A stretch of 54,025 nt of DNA, taken from positions 1-54,025 of the forward strand of contig JAFRPH010000048.1 in the NCBI GenBank assembly GCA_017429205.1. Reading direction: 5' to 3'. The position numbers were made by a program, and so were the translations under genes. Positions 1 to 8,720 of this stretch are shown here, one piece after another. This stretch comes from Bacteroidales bacterium (lineage in GTDB: Bacteria > Bacteroidota > Bacteroidia > Bacteroidales > UBA932). The notes beneath the pieces were generated by a model. The model saw nothing but the letters and a program-made list of their open reading frames with translations. It was not told where the DNA came from and searched no databases. Each line of letters starts with the position of its first letter. Position 1 is the stretch's first letter.

Positions 1-7
1 AGAATCA

Positions 8-2080
8 TCAGAGACCCGAGAACTGGATCTTGTGGAGGATGGACGGGGTGGCGTCGCCGCAGTCGTCGGCGACCCAGATGCAGCCGTTCTTGCGGTCCAC
101 GCAGATGCTCTCCGGGTTCCAGTTGGCGAAATCGCCCACATAGTAGGTCGCCAGGAGCTTGGTGGCGTCGCCGTCGAACAGGTAGATCGTGTAGCCCAGG
201 TACTCCGGACGGTCCTTGTTGGAGTTGGAGTCGATGACCCACAGCCAGTCGTTCTTCTCGTCGTAGTCCAGGCCCGCGATCTCGGAGATCGTGGAGGTCA
301 CGGTGCGGAGGCTCTTCTTCCACAGCTTGGTGCCGTCCAGGGTGTACTCCCACAGGGTGGCGCCGGTCTGGGAGCCCAGGTACAGGTTGCCCTTGTGCCA
401 GGCGATGCCCTCGATGCCGGAGTTGCCCATGTCGGCCGCCTCGTCGACGTCCCACAGGGTGGTCTTCGACTGGTACGGCTCCGTGAGCTTGTACACGCGC
501 TTGGGTTCGATGCCCATATACATCGTCCCGGTGGCCGGGTCCATGCAGAGGCCTTCCATGTCGGCGTCGTAGGTCCAGTGCTGGGTGAAGGTGCCGTCGA
601 AGCCTATCTTGTACAGCGCGCCGTTGTCGCCCACGCCCCAGAGGAAGTCGCCGTCCTTGGACAGGCACAGGCCGGAGAGCTCTTCCACGATGGTGCTGCC
701 GCTTTGCAGCTTCTTGGAGAACTCGACCTTGCCCATCACCGGCACCTGTGCCGGGGTCGGCGGTTCGTACTCGTCCGGGCGCTCGTACTTGCCGGGCGCG
801 TCGGGGTTGCCGTCCATCGCATGCTTGACCGCGTGCCGGAGGGTACCTTCGTCATTGTCGTGACGGTACTCCCAGATCATCGCGCCCAGCATGTTGCGGG
901 ACTTCAGGTACTCGACCTTCGCGTTGATGGACTCGATGTCCTCGTAGGACGCGTACATCTTGCCCAGGGCGTCGGCCAGGTACGGGACCTTGGCCACGTC
1001 GTCCCAGATGCGGTAGTTCACGCCCTTGACGTCATAGCCGTCGCATGTGCCCTTGAAGAAGATGTCGTCCAGCTTGCTGTAGTCCACCGACGAGGGATAC
1101 CGGTTGCCCGTCTTGAGCTTGTAGCCGTCGCCGTGGCCGTAGAACGCCAGGCCGAAGTTCATCATCTGGTACGGGATCTTCTGCTGCCCGTGGAAGATGT
1201 CGTCGATGGCCTCCGCCGCGCAGCGGGAGCCCGTGATGGAGCTCCGGTACAGCGGCGAATTGTGGTACGGCGGGTTGCCCTCGTCGTAGGTCATCACGTT
1301 GATGTAGTCGACGTACGGCAGCACGCCGTAGTTGTCGGTGTACTTGCCGCTGTCGGACGCCGCATAGGAGAGAATCTTATTGGGCATCGCCTCGCGCATC
1401 TCCTTGAAGAGCTTGACGAAGTTCTCCCAGTCCGCGGGGCTGGCGCCGTTCACGTGGTCGCCGTCCTTGGCCGCATAGGTGGGATATTCCCAGTCGATGT
1501 CGAATCCGTCGACCCCGTACGTGTTGCAAATGTTCACGCACTCGTCCACGAAGGCCTTGCGCTTCTGCTCGTCGCGGGCCATCTGGGACCAGCCGTCGGC
1601 GTTCTTGCCCCAGCCGCCCATCTGCAGCTTGACCTTCAGCTCCGGGTACTGCGCCTTGTAGGCGACGAACTTCTGCACCAGCGGAACGGTCTTCGAGTCG
1701 ATCTCGATGCCCACGCCGTTGTCCTTGTCCACGAAGCGCACGTGGCCCACGTTGATGTGGGTGAAGTTCCGCACCTCGTCGATGGACGGGAACAGGTCGG
1801 CCCGGGTGTACTCGGTGTAGTAGATCTCGATGATCGGGGTCTGGCCGAGGCGGGCGAGCCGCTCGGGGTTGTTCACCCACACGTCGGCCGGATCCGTGGG
1901 ATCGACCGGCCCGGGGGGCGGCGCGTCGGGGTTGAAGGGATCCCCGGAAGGGATCTCGCCCGCATTGGGCTTCGTGACGGGATTCGGTACGGCCATCCCC
2001 ATACGGTCGTCCGTGCACCCCTGGGCCGCGAACAGGCCCAGGAGCACGGACAGGAACAATATGCGAGATGTCTTTCTCAT
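8..2080 (-). CDS. GH18 chitinase-like lipoprotein with C-terminal SdiA-regulated-type beta-propeller
   Basis: A 690-residue secreted glycosidase, last gene of the minus-strand PUL operon. The start at 2080 gives a lipoprotein signal with Cys22; the open frame continues upstream to 2413 but that part overlaps the previous gene and is not protein-like. After a Pro/Asp-rich linker, residues about 80-430 form a GH18 barrel. DGFDIDWEYP (191-200) is the DxxDxDxE motif, with E198 as the expected acid/base. The WEYP ending is the chitinase form, unlike the DDEY form of EndoH/EndoF enzymes. Residues about 455-690 hold repeated E-x-S/E-G-L/I blocks (EELSGL, DMEGL, GIEGIAW, EIAGLDYD) resembling the SdiA-regulated/phytase-like propeller family. 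Acidic residues after the Cys (CTDD) suggest surface export. Inferred role: cleaving chitin or related GlcNAc polymers at the cell surface. The role of the propeller is unknown. Sure of GH18, moderately sure of the propeller. Confidence 0.9.
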   Translation of the reverse strand: MRKTSRILFLSVLLGLFAAQGCTDDRMGMAVPNPVTKPNAGEIPSGDPFNPDAPPPGPVDPTDPADVWVNNPERLARLGQTPIIEIYYTEYTRADLFPSIDEVRNFTHINVGHVRFVDKDNGVGIEIDSKTVPLVQKFVAYKAQYPELKVKLQMGGWGKNADGWSQMARDEQKRKAFVDECVNICNTYGVDGFDIDWEYPTYAAKDGDHVNGASPADWENFVKLFKEMREAMPNKILSYAASDSGKYTDNYGVLPYVDYINVMTYDEGNPPYHNSPLYRSSITGSRCAAEAIDDIFHGQQKIPYQMMNFGLAFYGHGDGYKLKTGNRYPSSVDYSKLDDIFFKGTCDGYDVKGVNYRIWDDVAKVPYLADALGKMYASYEDIESINAKVEYLKSRNMLGAMIWEYRHDNDEGTLRHAVKHAMDGNPDAPGKYERPDEYEPPTPAQVPVMGKVEFSKKLQSGSTIVEELSGLCLSKDGDFLWGVGDNGALYKIGFDGTFTQHWTYDADMEGLCMDPATGTMYMGIEPKRVYKLTEPYQSKTTLWDVDEAADMGNSGIEGIAWHKGNLYLGSQTGATLWEYTLDGTKLWKKSLRTVTSTISEIAGLDYDEKNDWLWVIDSNSNKDRPEYLGYTIYLFDGDATKLLATYYVGDFANWNPESICVDRKNGCIWVADDCGDATPSILHKIQFSGL

Positions 2081-2090
2081 AGCCAGGGAA

Positions 2091-5000
2091 TTACTGTTCC
2101 ACGACGCAACGGACGTTGCCGCCGCGGGACATGCGCTGCTCGGTGGTGGACACGGACTCGCCGTTGATGTAGATCTGGTAGGCGATGTTCGCCTCGCTGG
2201 AGGAGGAGTAGGAGCTCCAGATGTAGGCGCGGGCGCCCACCTTGGCGTACTCGCCCTGGTCCAGGTAACCGCCGATCGGGAGCACGACGTAGCCGGTCGT
2301 CTCGGGGCTGGCCGGGTCGGGCTCGACGCCGAGGACGATGATCTTGTTCTCCGTATCGGCCTTGAAGCCGGTCGCGGAGGCCATGCCGCCCCAGAACGCC
2401 CAAGTCTTGTCACGGGTGGAAACCACGTAGCCCGGAGGGCACGGGTCGTACATCGTCTTGGCCTTGCCCCAAAGCTCGGTGGAAGGAACGTCGACCCAGG
2501 TCTTGTTGCTGTCGCTGCCCGTCTTCACATAGACGGTCGGGTTCTGGACGGACTCCTCGATGCTGAAGTTCTGCTTCTCGCTGTTCAGGACGATGTTGCC
2601 GGTCGTGGCGACCGGGTCGGCAGCATCGACGGAAGCGACGCCCGGGAACGGGTCCTTGCGGCCCCACTGGTACAGCATGCCGATCGCGGTGCCGTCCGGC
2701 TTGGCGTTCGGCGCGGCGGCCACGAGGGCGCCCAGGTTGCGGTCCATCATCGGCACGCCGACCACACCGCCGAACGTGCTGGCCACCACGGGCGTGGCGG
2801 GAATCCAGATGTGCCAGCTCCAGAGGATGACGCCGGCCTCGTCCTTGGCGGCGATGAGGGCGTTGCCGGGCACGAGGGTCGCCGGCGTGGAGAACGTCAC
2901 ATAACCGTCGGCGAAGGCGACATTGGCGATCACGGCGCCGGCCTCGGGGGCGGTCGTGGTGTTCACGGTCTCCCAGAGGACCTCGACGGAGGCGGGGGCG
3001 ACGGCTTCCTCGCTGTTGCCCTTGACGGCCTTGAACTTATAGTCGCCGGCCTTCTCCACGAGGTAGCTGTTGGCGCTGGCGGTCTCGCTCAGGTCGGTGG
3101 CGGAACCCGTGGGCTGGTCCGGCTCGTCCGGAGGAAGGATCGGATTCTCTTCCGCGACCACGCAGCGGACGGAACCGGCGCGGGACTTGCCGGCATCGGC
3201 CTTGGCGTGGGCGGAGCCGGCGCGGACGTTCAGATAAGCGGCCTTTTCGTCGGAAGAGGAGGAGGAGCTCCAGTAAGCCGCGCGGTCATAGGCGTGCGTC
3301 ATGCTGTCCGGACCGTAGTCGTCCCGGTAACCGGCGAACGGGAACACCAACGCCGGATTGCCCAGGGCGAAATAGTACTGGGCCTTGTTCTCTTCCCAGC
3401 CGACGAGGGCGCTGACATCTTCGTTGAAGAAGGTGGAGTTGCCTCCCAGGGCGGGGACCCGGTAGCCCGGAGGGCACGGGTCGTACATGGTCTTCACGTC
3501 ATCCTGCCAGAGGGTGTTCTCGGCCGGGAGCGCCCAGCCGCTGTTCTTGGCGTGGCCCAGGAGGGTCGGATTCTCGATGGACTGGGCGAGGGAGATCTTG
3601 GACTCGTCAGCCTCTCCGGCGCCGTCCGTCATGGAAAGGGCGACACCGGCCACGGTGGCGTTGGACGAGCTGTTGGCGGCCTTCGGGCCCGGGAACGGAT
3701 CCTTGCGGCCCCACTGGTAGGTCAGGCCGAAGGACTCGACGGGCGCCTCGGCGCCGGTGGTGGCGGCCACGAGGGCGCCCAGGTTGCGGTCCATGGCCGG
3801 CGAAGAGAAGATGGCGTTGTCGACGGTCCCGACCTCGGTGGCGGGCACCCAGATGTGCCAGCTCCAGAGGATGGTGCCGGTGACGTCCTTCGCCGCGATG
3901 ACGGCGTTGCCGGGCTTGAGGGTCTCCGGCGTGGAGAACTTCACATAGCTGCCCACGAGTTCCACGGAGGCGACCACGCTGTTCGCGGTGACCTCCTCAC
4001 CATTGTTCCAGGTCTCCCAGAGGACTTCCACGGTGGCGGGATTGACTTCCTGGCCACTGTTGCCCTTCACCGCCCAGAACTTGTAGTCGCCGGCCTCGGT
4101 CACGATGTAGCTGTTCGCGGCGCCCTTCCGGCTCAGGTTCTTCGTACCCGTCTCGATGACGGCGGCCAGCTGGGCGATCTTGATGGTCTGGACCACCTCC
4201 TCGGTGCCGGCTCTCACGATGTTCACGGTGCCTTCCCGGAGCTCGCCGGTCAGGTTGTCGTCGAGCTTGAGGGTGATGGTGTAGGCCTGGCTCCGCACGC
4301 TGGCGACATGGATCCACTCATCGACAGGAACCACGTCGAAGGCGATGTTGGAGACCACGTTGGAAACGACGGTGGCGTCCTCGCCTTCGGCCAGGTAGTT
4401 CACGGTCGCGCTGTACGGCTCGTCGAGGATGCGGACGCCCTCGGGCGTGACGATGACGGACACGATGGAGGTCAGGCCCACCTTGGAGTCGGCGTACAGC
4501 ATGATCATGCCGCTGGCTTTCTCCGAGAACGCGGTGACGGACACCTTCTCGGGCTCCACTTTCACACCGAACTTCTCGATGTCATAGTAGGCGCCCACTA
4601 CGGTGCTCTCGGTCTTGGCGGTCACGGTGTAGGGAATCTCGACGGCGGGGTTGGCCGCCGTGAAGACGTACTCTTCCTTCTCGACCAGCAGCTGGAAGGC
4701 CTCGGCGAACGGGATGTTCACCGTGGAGCCGTCGGAGAGGGTGAGGACCACCGCCTTGTCGGTGACGGCGAGGTTCGTGAAGATGCCGTCCTGGAGGGTG
4801 GCGCCTTCGCTCTTGACCGGTCCGAGGTTGGTGCGCTTACCGTCGACCTCCACCCAGAGGTTGCCCTCCTCATCGATGGAGAAGACGGGCGTCTGGTACA
4901 CGGGGATCTCCTCGTCGTCCATCTTGACGGCCTGTCCGTTCACGGCCCAGACCAGTTCGCCCGCGCCGTTGCGGATCACGGAGAACACGGGACCCTGGGT

Positions 5001-5279
5001 CGGATCGGCGGGGACGATGTTGAAGTGCACGATGTTGCCGTCGGTGTAGGTGACGGTGACACCGGTGGTGCGACCCGTCTCCGGGTCCTTGTACTCTTCC
5101 ACCTTGCGGACGAACTTGCCGTCGCCGAGGGCGGACTGCAGGGCGGAGACGTTCGCCTCCAGCTCGCTGACCCGGAGGTCCAGGCCGGCGATCAGCTCCC
5201 GGACGCCGGTGTCGTCATATTCCTTGGCGCAGCCCACTGCCAGGAGCGCCAGCACAACGAGCGTAAAAAACTTTTTCAT
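2091..5279 (-). CDS. Large PUL lipoprotein: DUF4988-like N-terminus plus two TIGR02145-type modules
   Basis: A 1062-residue lipoprotein (lipobox ending at Cys17, then AKEYDD, an acidic start that fits surface export). Residues about 20-90 form a short coiled-coil-like segment followed by a region that resembles DUF4988, common at the N-terminus of Bacteroidota PUL lipoproteins. A BACON/Ig-like middle follows. The C-terminal two thirds is two copies of one module. Each opens with NSYxVxxAGDYKFxAVKGNS, continues through WSWHIWxPAT, MDRNLGALVAA, YQWGRKDPFPG and YDPCPPGYxVP, and ends in RGGNVRCVV or RAGSVRCVV; these are signatures of the Fibrobacter/Bacteroidota major paralogous domain (TIGR02145). 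The next gene upstream holds a third copy. It lies 10 bp upstream of the terminal GH18. Likely a surface glycan-binding or scaffold protein in the SusE/F position; no catalytic motif is visible. Confidence 0.85.
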   Translation of the reverse strand: MKKFFTLVVLALLAVGCAKEYDDTGVRELIAGLDLRVSELEANVSALQSALGDGKFVRKVEEYKDPETGRTTGVTVTYTDGNIVHFNIVPADPTQGPVFSVIRNGAGELVWAVNGQAVKMDDEEIPVYQTPVFSIDEEGNLWVEVDGKRTNLGPVKSEGATLQDGIFTNLAVTDKAVVLTLSDGSTVNIPFAEAFQLLVEKEEYVFTAANPAVEIPYTVTAKTESTVVGAYYDIEKFGVKVEPEKVSVTAFSEKASGMIMLYADSKVGLTSIVSVIVTPEGVRILDEPYSATVNYLAEGEDATVVSNVVSNIAFDVVPVDEWIHVASVRSQAYTITLKLDDNLTGELREGTVNIVRAGTEEVVQTIKIAQLAAVIETGTKNLSRKGAANSYIVTEAGDYKFWAVKGNSGQEVNPATVEVLWETWNNGEEVTANSVVASVELVGSYVKFSTPETLKPGNAVIAAKDVTGTILWSWHIWVPATEVGTVDNAIFSSPAMDRNLGALVAATTGAEAPVESFGLTYQWGRKDPFPGPKAANSSSNATVAGVALSMTDGAGEADESKISLAQSIENPTLLGHAKNSGWALPAENTLWQDDVKTMYDPCPPGYRVPALGGNSTFFNEDVSALVGWEENKAQYYFALGNPALVFPFAGYRDDYGPDSMTHAYDRAAYWSSSSSSDEKAAYLNVRAGSAHAKADAGKSRAGSVRCVVAEENPILPPDEPDQPTGSATDLSETASANSYLVEKAGDYKFKAVKGNSEEAVAPASVEVLWETVNTTTAPEAGAVIANVAFADGYVTFSTPATLVPGNALIAAKDEAGVILWSWHIWIPATPVVASTFGGVVGVPMMDRNLGALVAAAPNAKPDGTAIGMLYQWGRKDPFPGVASVDAADPVATTGNIVLNSEKQNFSIEESVQNPTVYVKTGSDSNKTWVDVPSTELWGKAKTMYDPCPPGYVVSTRDKTWAFWGGMASATGFKADTENKIIVLGVEPDPASPETTGYVVLPIGGYLDQGEYAKVGARAYIWSSYSSSSEANIAYQIYINGESVSTTEQRMSRGGNVRCVVEQ

Positions 5280-5308
5280 ATGGTTTTGTATTTATTATTA
5301 GTTTCAAG

Positions 5309-7141
5309 TTATTCGACGGTGCAACGGACGGAGCCGAGACGGGCCTTCGGCGCGGAGCCGAACGTCCAGGCCTTGTCGGAACGGAGGTCGGCGCCGGGAC
5401 CCTTGGCGTCGTCGGACGCCTGGGAGGTCCAGTACAGCGTACGGACGCCCACCTTGGCCAGGCCGCCTACGTCATAGTCGTCGCGGTAGCCCGCGATCGG
5501 GAAGACGGAGGCGTCCGGGGAACCCAGCTTGAGCCAGCCGGCGGTGAGATTCACGCCCCAGCCCGCCTGGGCGGACAGGTCGCTGGACCAGAACGGGTTG
5601 GCCGTGGCCTTCTTCGGCACGCGGTAGCCCGGAGGGCACGGGTCGTAGATGGTCTTGTCGGCGTCGGCCCAGAACTCGTTGTTCACGACGAGGCACCAGT
5701 CCCCGTTGTTGATGTGGCCGAGGAGGCGCGGGTTCGCGATGGCGTCCTCGAGCAGGATCTGGCCCGGGGCCACTTCCTCGGGAACGCCGGCGTACGTCGC
5801 CGGGCTGCTGCCCTTGAAGGTGCCGGCCGCGGTGAACGGGTCCTTGCGGCCCCACTGGTACAGCATGCCGTAGGAAGTCGGACTCACTTCGGCGTCCCCC
5901 GCCTCGGCGGCCACGAGGGCGCCCAGGTTGCGGTCCATCAGGTCCACGCCCATGATGCCGCCGAAGTTGGCGGTGACGATCGGGGTGGCGGGAATCCAGA
6001 TGTGCCAGCTCCAGAGGATCTTGCCGGAGGCGTCCTTGGCGGCGACGAGCGCGTTGCCGGGATGCAGGGTCGCGGGGGTGCGGAGGATGATGAAGTCCTC
6101 GGCGAACGAGGCGTGGGCGAGCACGCTGTTCGGCTCGACCTCGGAATTGTCGTTCCAGGTCTCCCAGAGAATCACGGCGTCGTCCACGTCCTGCAGGTAG
6201 TTCGTGGGCTCGTTGCCGTAGACCGCCTTGAACTTGTAGCTGCCGGGCTCGTTGATGATGTAGCAGTTCGCGTTGCCCACAGTGTCCAAATCCTTGACGT
6301 CCTTGGAGAACGGGTTGTCGTAGTGCTGGATCTCGTCGGAGATGTCCCCGAGGTCCACGATGGCGCCGCGGGCGATTTCCACGGGCTCCGTGTACTTGAA
6401 GATCTTGGTGTAGTCGTCGCCCTCCTTGAACTTGATGACGAATCCGGCCGGGAAGGACGTCTCGTCGGGCAGGAACATCAGGATCCTGTTCCCGTCGACG
6501 GTGCCGTCCATCTGGATGATCGGATTGCCCACATACTGTTTGTAGTACTGTTCGTTGTCGGTGATCTTCACCTGGAGGAACTCATAGCCCAGGGCGTCCT
6601 TCTTGGGCGTGGAGACGGTGTAGCCGCCCAGGCCCTCGCCCACGGTCATCGACAGGATGCCGAGGATGTGCTGGAACTGGAAGGTGTCGCCGGTGTTGCA
6701 CGCCGCCAGGATCTGCTGCTGGGTCGTGGAGAACTTGCTGTAGAAGAAGCAGTGCTTGAGGTTGTCCGCCACCGACGCCGGATAGGAGGCGTACAGGGTG
6801 CTGGAACAGTCTTCCCGCTTGTAAGGGAACAGGCCGTCCACCTTGACGGTGGCCGTCTTGCCGTCGCCGGAGATGTCCCCGGCGGCGAGGGTCACGGTCA
6901 CCTGGTCCTTGGCGTATTCGCCGTGGACGACGATCTGGTCGCCGGCCTTCCAGGCGGTCTTGACGGACGCGGGCACCTCCTCGCCCTCCCCGACGGTGAA
7001 GTCGGGAAGGACGAAGGTGAGCGTGCGGGATTCGGGCTGGGGTCCTTCCGGTTCGGGCGGAACCGGAACCGGCTTCTCGTGGCAGGAGAAGAGCGGAAGC
7101 AGGACTGCGCAAAGGATCGCTATGTTGCCAATCTTTTTCAT
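5309..7141 (-). CDS. PUL lipoprotein with one TIGR02145-type module
   Basis: About 610 residues from the start at 7141 (MKKIGN). An ATG at 7153 would add four residues that do not look like a signal peptide. The lipobox LFSC is followed by HEKPVPVPPEPEGPQ, a proline-rich spacer. Residues about 40-280 are an unassigned beta-rich region resembling the fimbrillin/Mfa-like N-terminal domains of Bacteroidota lipoproteins, which is a guess. The C-terminal ~320 residues are the same module found twice in the next downstream protein (NCYIINEPGSYKFKAVYGNE, WSWHIWIPAT, MDRNLGALVAA, YQWGRKDPF, YDPCPPGYRVP, LGSVRCTVE). It sits between the BACON lipoproteins and the two-module protein with short gaps, so it is co-transcribed. 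Likely a surface-exposed accessory binding protein; no enzyme motif was found. Confidence 0.82.
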   Translation of the reverse strand: MKKIGNIAILCAVLLPLFSCHEKPVPVPPEPEGPQPESRTLTFVLPDFTVGEGEEVPASVKTAWKAGDQIVVHGEYAKDQVTVTLAAGDISGDGKTATVKVDGLFPYKREDCSSTLYASYPASVADNLKHCFFYSKFSTTQQQILAACNTGDTFQFQHILGILSMTVGEGLGGYTVSTPKKDALGYEFLQVKITDNEQYYKQYVGNPIIQMDGTVDGNRILMFLPDETSFPAGFVIKFKEGDDYTKIFKYTEPVEIARGAIVDLGDISDEIQHYDNPFSKDVKDLDTVGNANCYIINEPGSYKFKAVYGNEPTNYLQDVDDAVILWETWNDNSEVEPNSVLAHASFAEDFIILRTPATLHPGNALVAAKDASGKILWSWHIWIPATPIVTANFGGIMGVDLMDRNLGALVAAEAGDAEVSPTSYGMLYQWGRKDPFTAAGTFKGSSPATYAGVPEEVAPGQILLEDAIANPRLLGHINNGDWCLVVNNEFWADADKTIYDPCPPGYRVPKKATANPFWSSDLSAQAGWGVNLTAGWLKLGSPDASVFPIAGYRDDYDVGGLAKVGVRTLYWTSQASDDAKGPGADLRSDKAWTFGSAPKARLGSVRCTVE

Positions 7142-7169
7142 GATCTCATTCATTTATCAGGTCCTTTGT

Positions 7170-8708
7170 CTATTCCCAGTTCATCGGCGGGGTGTATTCG
7201 TACCACTCGAGGACGGCGGAACCGGAGTTCTCGTTGTCCACGCCGATGTACACGTTGAAGGTCGTCCCCCACTTGACGGAGCGCAGCAGGCTCTCGGACG
7301 TGTCGAAGCTGCCCGCCTCCACGCCGTTCACCAGGTAGGTGACGTGGCAGTGCTCGGGACCGCTGGGGTCGAACTTGAAGGTGAATTCCACGGGCTGGGT
7401 GAAATCCAGCGCGGTGAAACCGTCGATCGAAGGCTTGTTGCCGTCGCCCGCGGCGTTGAAGTCGAAGCTGACCTTGCCGTCGGCCGGACGGATGTCGGCC
7501 TTGAGCTCGCAGCCTTCGTCGAAGCAGAACCAGTGACGGACGCGGACGCCCGCCTCGGAGGCCGGATTCTGGGTGATCGCGCTCCAGTGGAAGGTGTAGT
7601 TGCCGAACGGCTTGCTGCCGTTGTGCAGACGGGCCTTCGCCGTGAACAGCGTACCGCCGAGATCCTTGCTGTAAGCCGGCGCGTTGGTCCAGTCGGAGGA
7701 CCAGGAGCCGAGCTCGTCGGCGTTGAACATCACGCGGACCGGGGTGATCTTGTAGGCCTGCTTCACCACGATTTCCTTCGTGGCGGCGAAGTCTTCTGCG
7801 TGGGCCACCACGTTCTTGAGGATGATGACGGCGCTGCGGAGGCCGTCCCCGTCGTTCTGGGTGAAGGAGAGCTGGATCTTGCCGTTGCCTTCGCCCGTCG
7901 GGGTGAGGATCTCGAACCAGTCGTCGGTCGCGGACTCCTTGGCTACGGTCCACTGGGTGTTGGACAGGACCTCCACCTCGCCGGCGGCCTGGTCGTAACC
8001 GGCCCGGACCTCGGTGGAGAGCGGGACCAGCTGGACGCCGTCCTGGGTGAACTTGATGAGGGCCGCGGCGACGTCGTGGCGGTCGTACACGGTGACCTCG
8101 GCATACCGGAGCTCGGAGGAGTTCTCGGCGGCATTCACCGTGACGGTGCCCGTGCCGTTGCCGGTCGCGCCTTCCGTGACGGACACCCAGTCACCGTCGG
8201 TGACCTTGGCGCTCCAGTCCTGGTTGGACTTGATGTGGATGAAGTGGTCGCCGCCGGCCTTGGTGACCTCCTGGTCGAGGTCTTCCTCGGTGACGGTCAG
8301 GAAGGCGCTTCCCTTCTGGCGCACGGTGATCACCTTGCCCGTCCAGTAGTCGCTCTTGATCGTGATCTTGTCCTCCCGGTCGTCCAGGAAGGTGTTGTCG
8401 TAGTACTGCACGCGGATGACTGTGGCTTCCGCCTTGCCCACGTGCACGTCGTCCGGGTTGGAGGCGTCACCCTCCTCCTCGCTGATGATGCACCAGTCCG
8501 GGTGCTCGCTCGTGACGGTCCAGGGGTCGGTGGACGCCACCAGGATGGTGAACGCCTTGGCCCCGGTCGCCGGCAGGTCATAGGAGTCCTGCGCGCGGTA
8601 GCGCAGGTCCACGATCTTCACGGGCTGCTCATCCTTCGGCTTGCAGCCGGTAGCCAGCCCCGTGACGAGGGCTGCGGCGCAGCAGAAGATCAGGAATATC
8701 TTTTTCAT
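7170..8708 (-). CDS. BACON-domain PUL lipoprotein
   Basis: A 512-residue lipoprotein (MKKIFLIFCC start, lipobox ending at Cys22, then KPKDEQP, with acids close to the Cys as expected for surface export). Three BACON-like units follow at about residues 33-130, 131-215 and 216-310. Each has the W-x-V/I and late TxxQ features (DPWTVTSEHPDW, DWSAKVTDGDWVSV, TQWTVAKES; VRQKGS, FTQDGV, VKQAYK). The last ~200 residues (after TPVRVMFNADELG) read as a beta-sandwich/lectin-like domain rich in Trp and Asp (NYTFHWSAITQN, RVRHWFCFDEG), a plausible glycan-binding unit. It lies in the SusE/F-like part of the operon, 12 bp from the BACON gene upstream. Inferred job: holding amino-sugar polymer at the surface for SusCD. 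The binding specificity cannot be read from sequence. Confidence 0.87.
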   Translation of the reverse strand: MKKIFLIFCCAAALVTGLATGCKPKDEQPVKIVDLRYRAQDSYDLPATGAKAFTILVASTDPWTVTSEHPDWCIISEEEGDASNPDDVHVGKAEATVIRVQYYDNTFLDDREDKITIKSDYWTGKVITVRQKGSAFLTVTEEDLDQEVTKAGGDHFIHIKSNQDWSAKVTDGDWVSVTEGATGNGTGTVTVNAAENSSELRYAEVTVYDRHDVAAALIKFTQDGVQLVPLSTEVRAGYDQAAGEVEVLSNTQWTVAKESATDDWFEILTPTGEGNGKIQLSFTQNDGDGLRSAVIILKNVVAHAEDFAATKEIVVKQAYKITPVRVMFNADELGSWSSDWTNAPAYSKDLGGTLFTAKARLHNGSKPFGNYTFHWSAITQNPASEAGVRVRHWFCFDEGCELKADIRPADGKVSFDFNAAGDGNKPSIDGFTALDFTQPVEFTFKFDPSGPEHCHVTYLVNGVEAGSFDTSESLLRSVKWGTTFNVYIGVDNENSGSAVLEWYEYTPPMNWE

Positions 8709-8720
8709 GGCTCGGACGGA

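Noticed and set aside
1830..5477. Very long open frame on the plus strand opposite the PUL lipoproteins (also 5714-7258, 6843-10535, 10403-12130, 12096-14612 and 14619-19919)
   Set aside because: These are shadows caused by high GC and codon bias of the minus-strand genes. Their translations are rich in Val, Gly, His, Arg and Asp with no domain, signal or start context.
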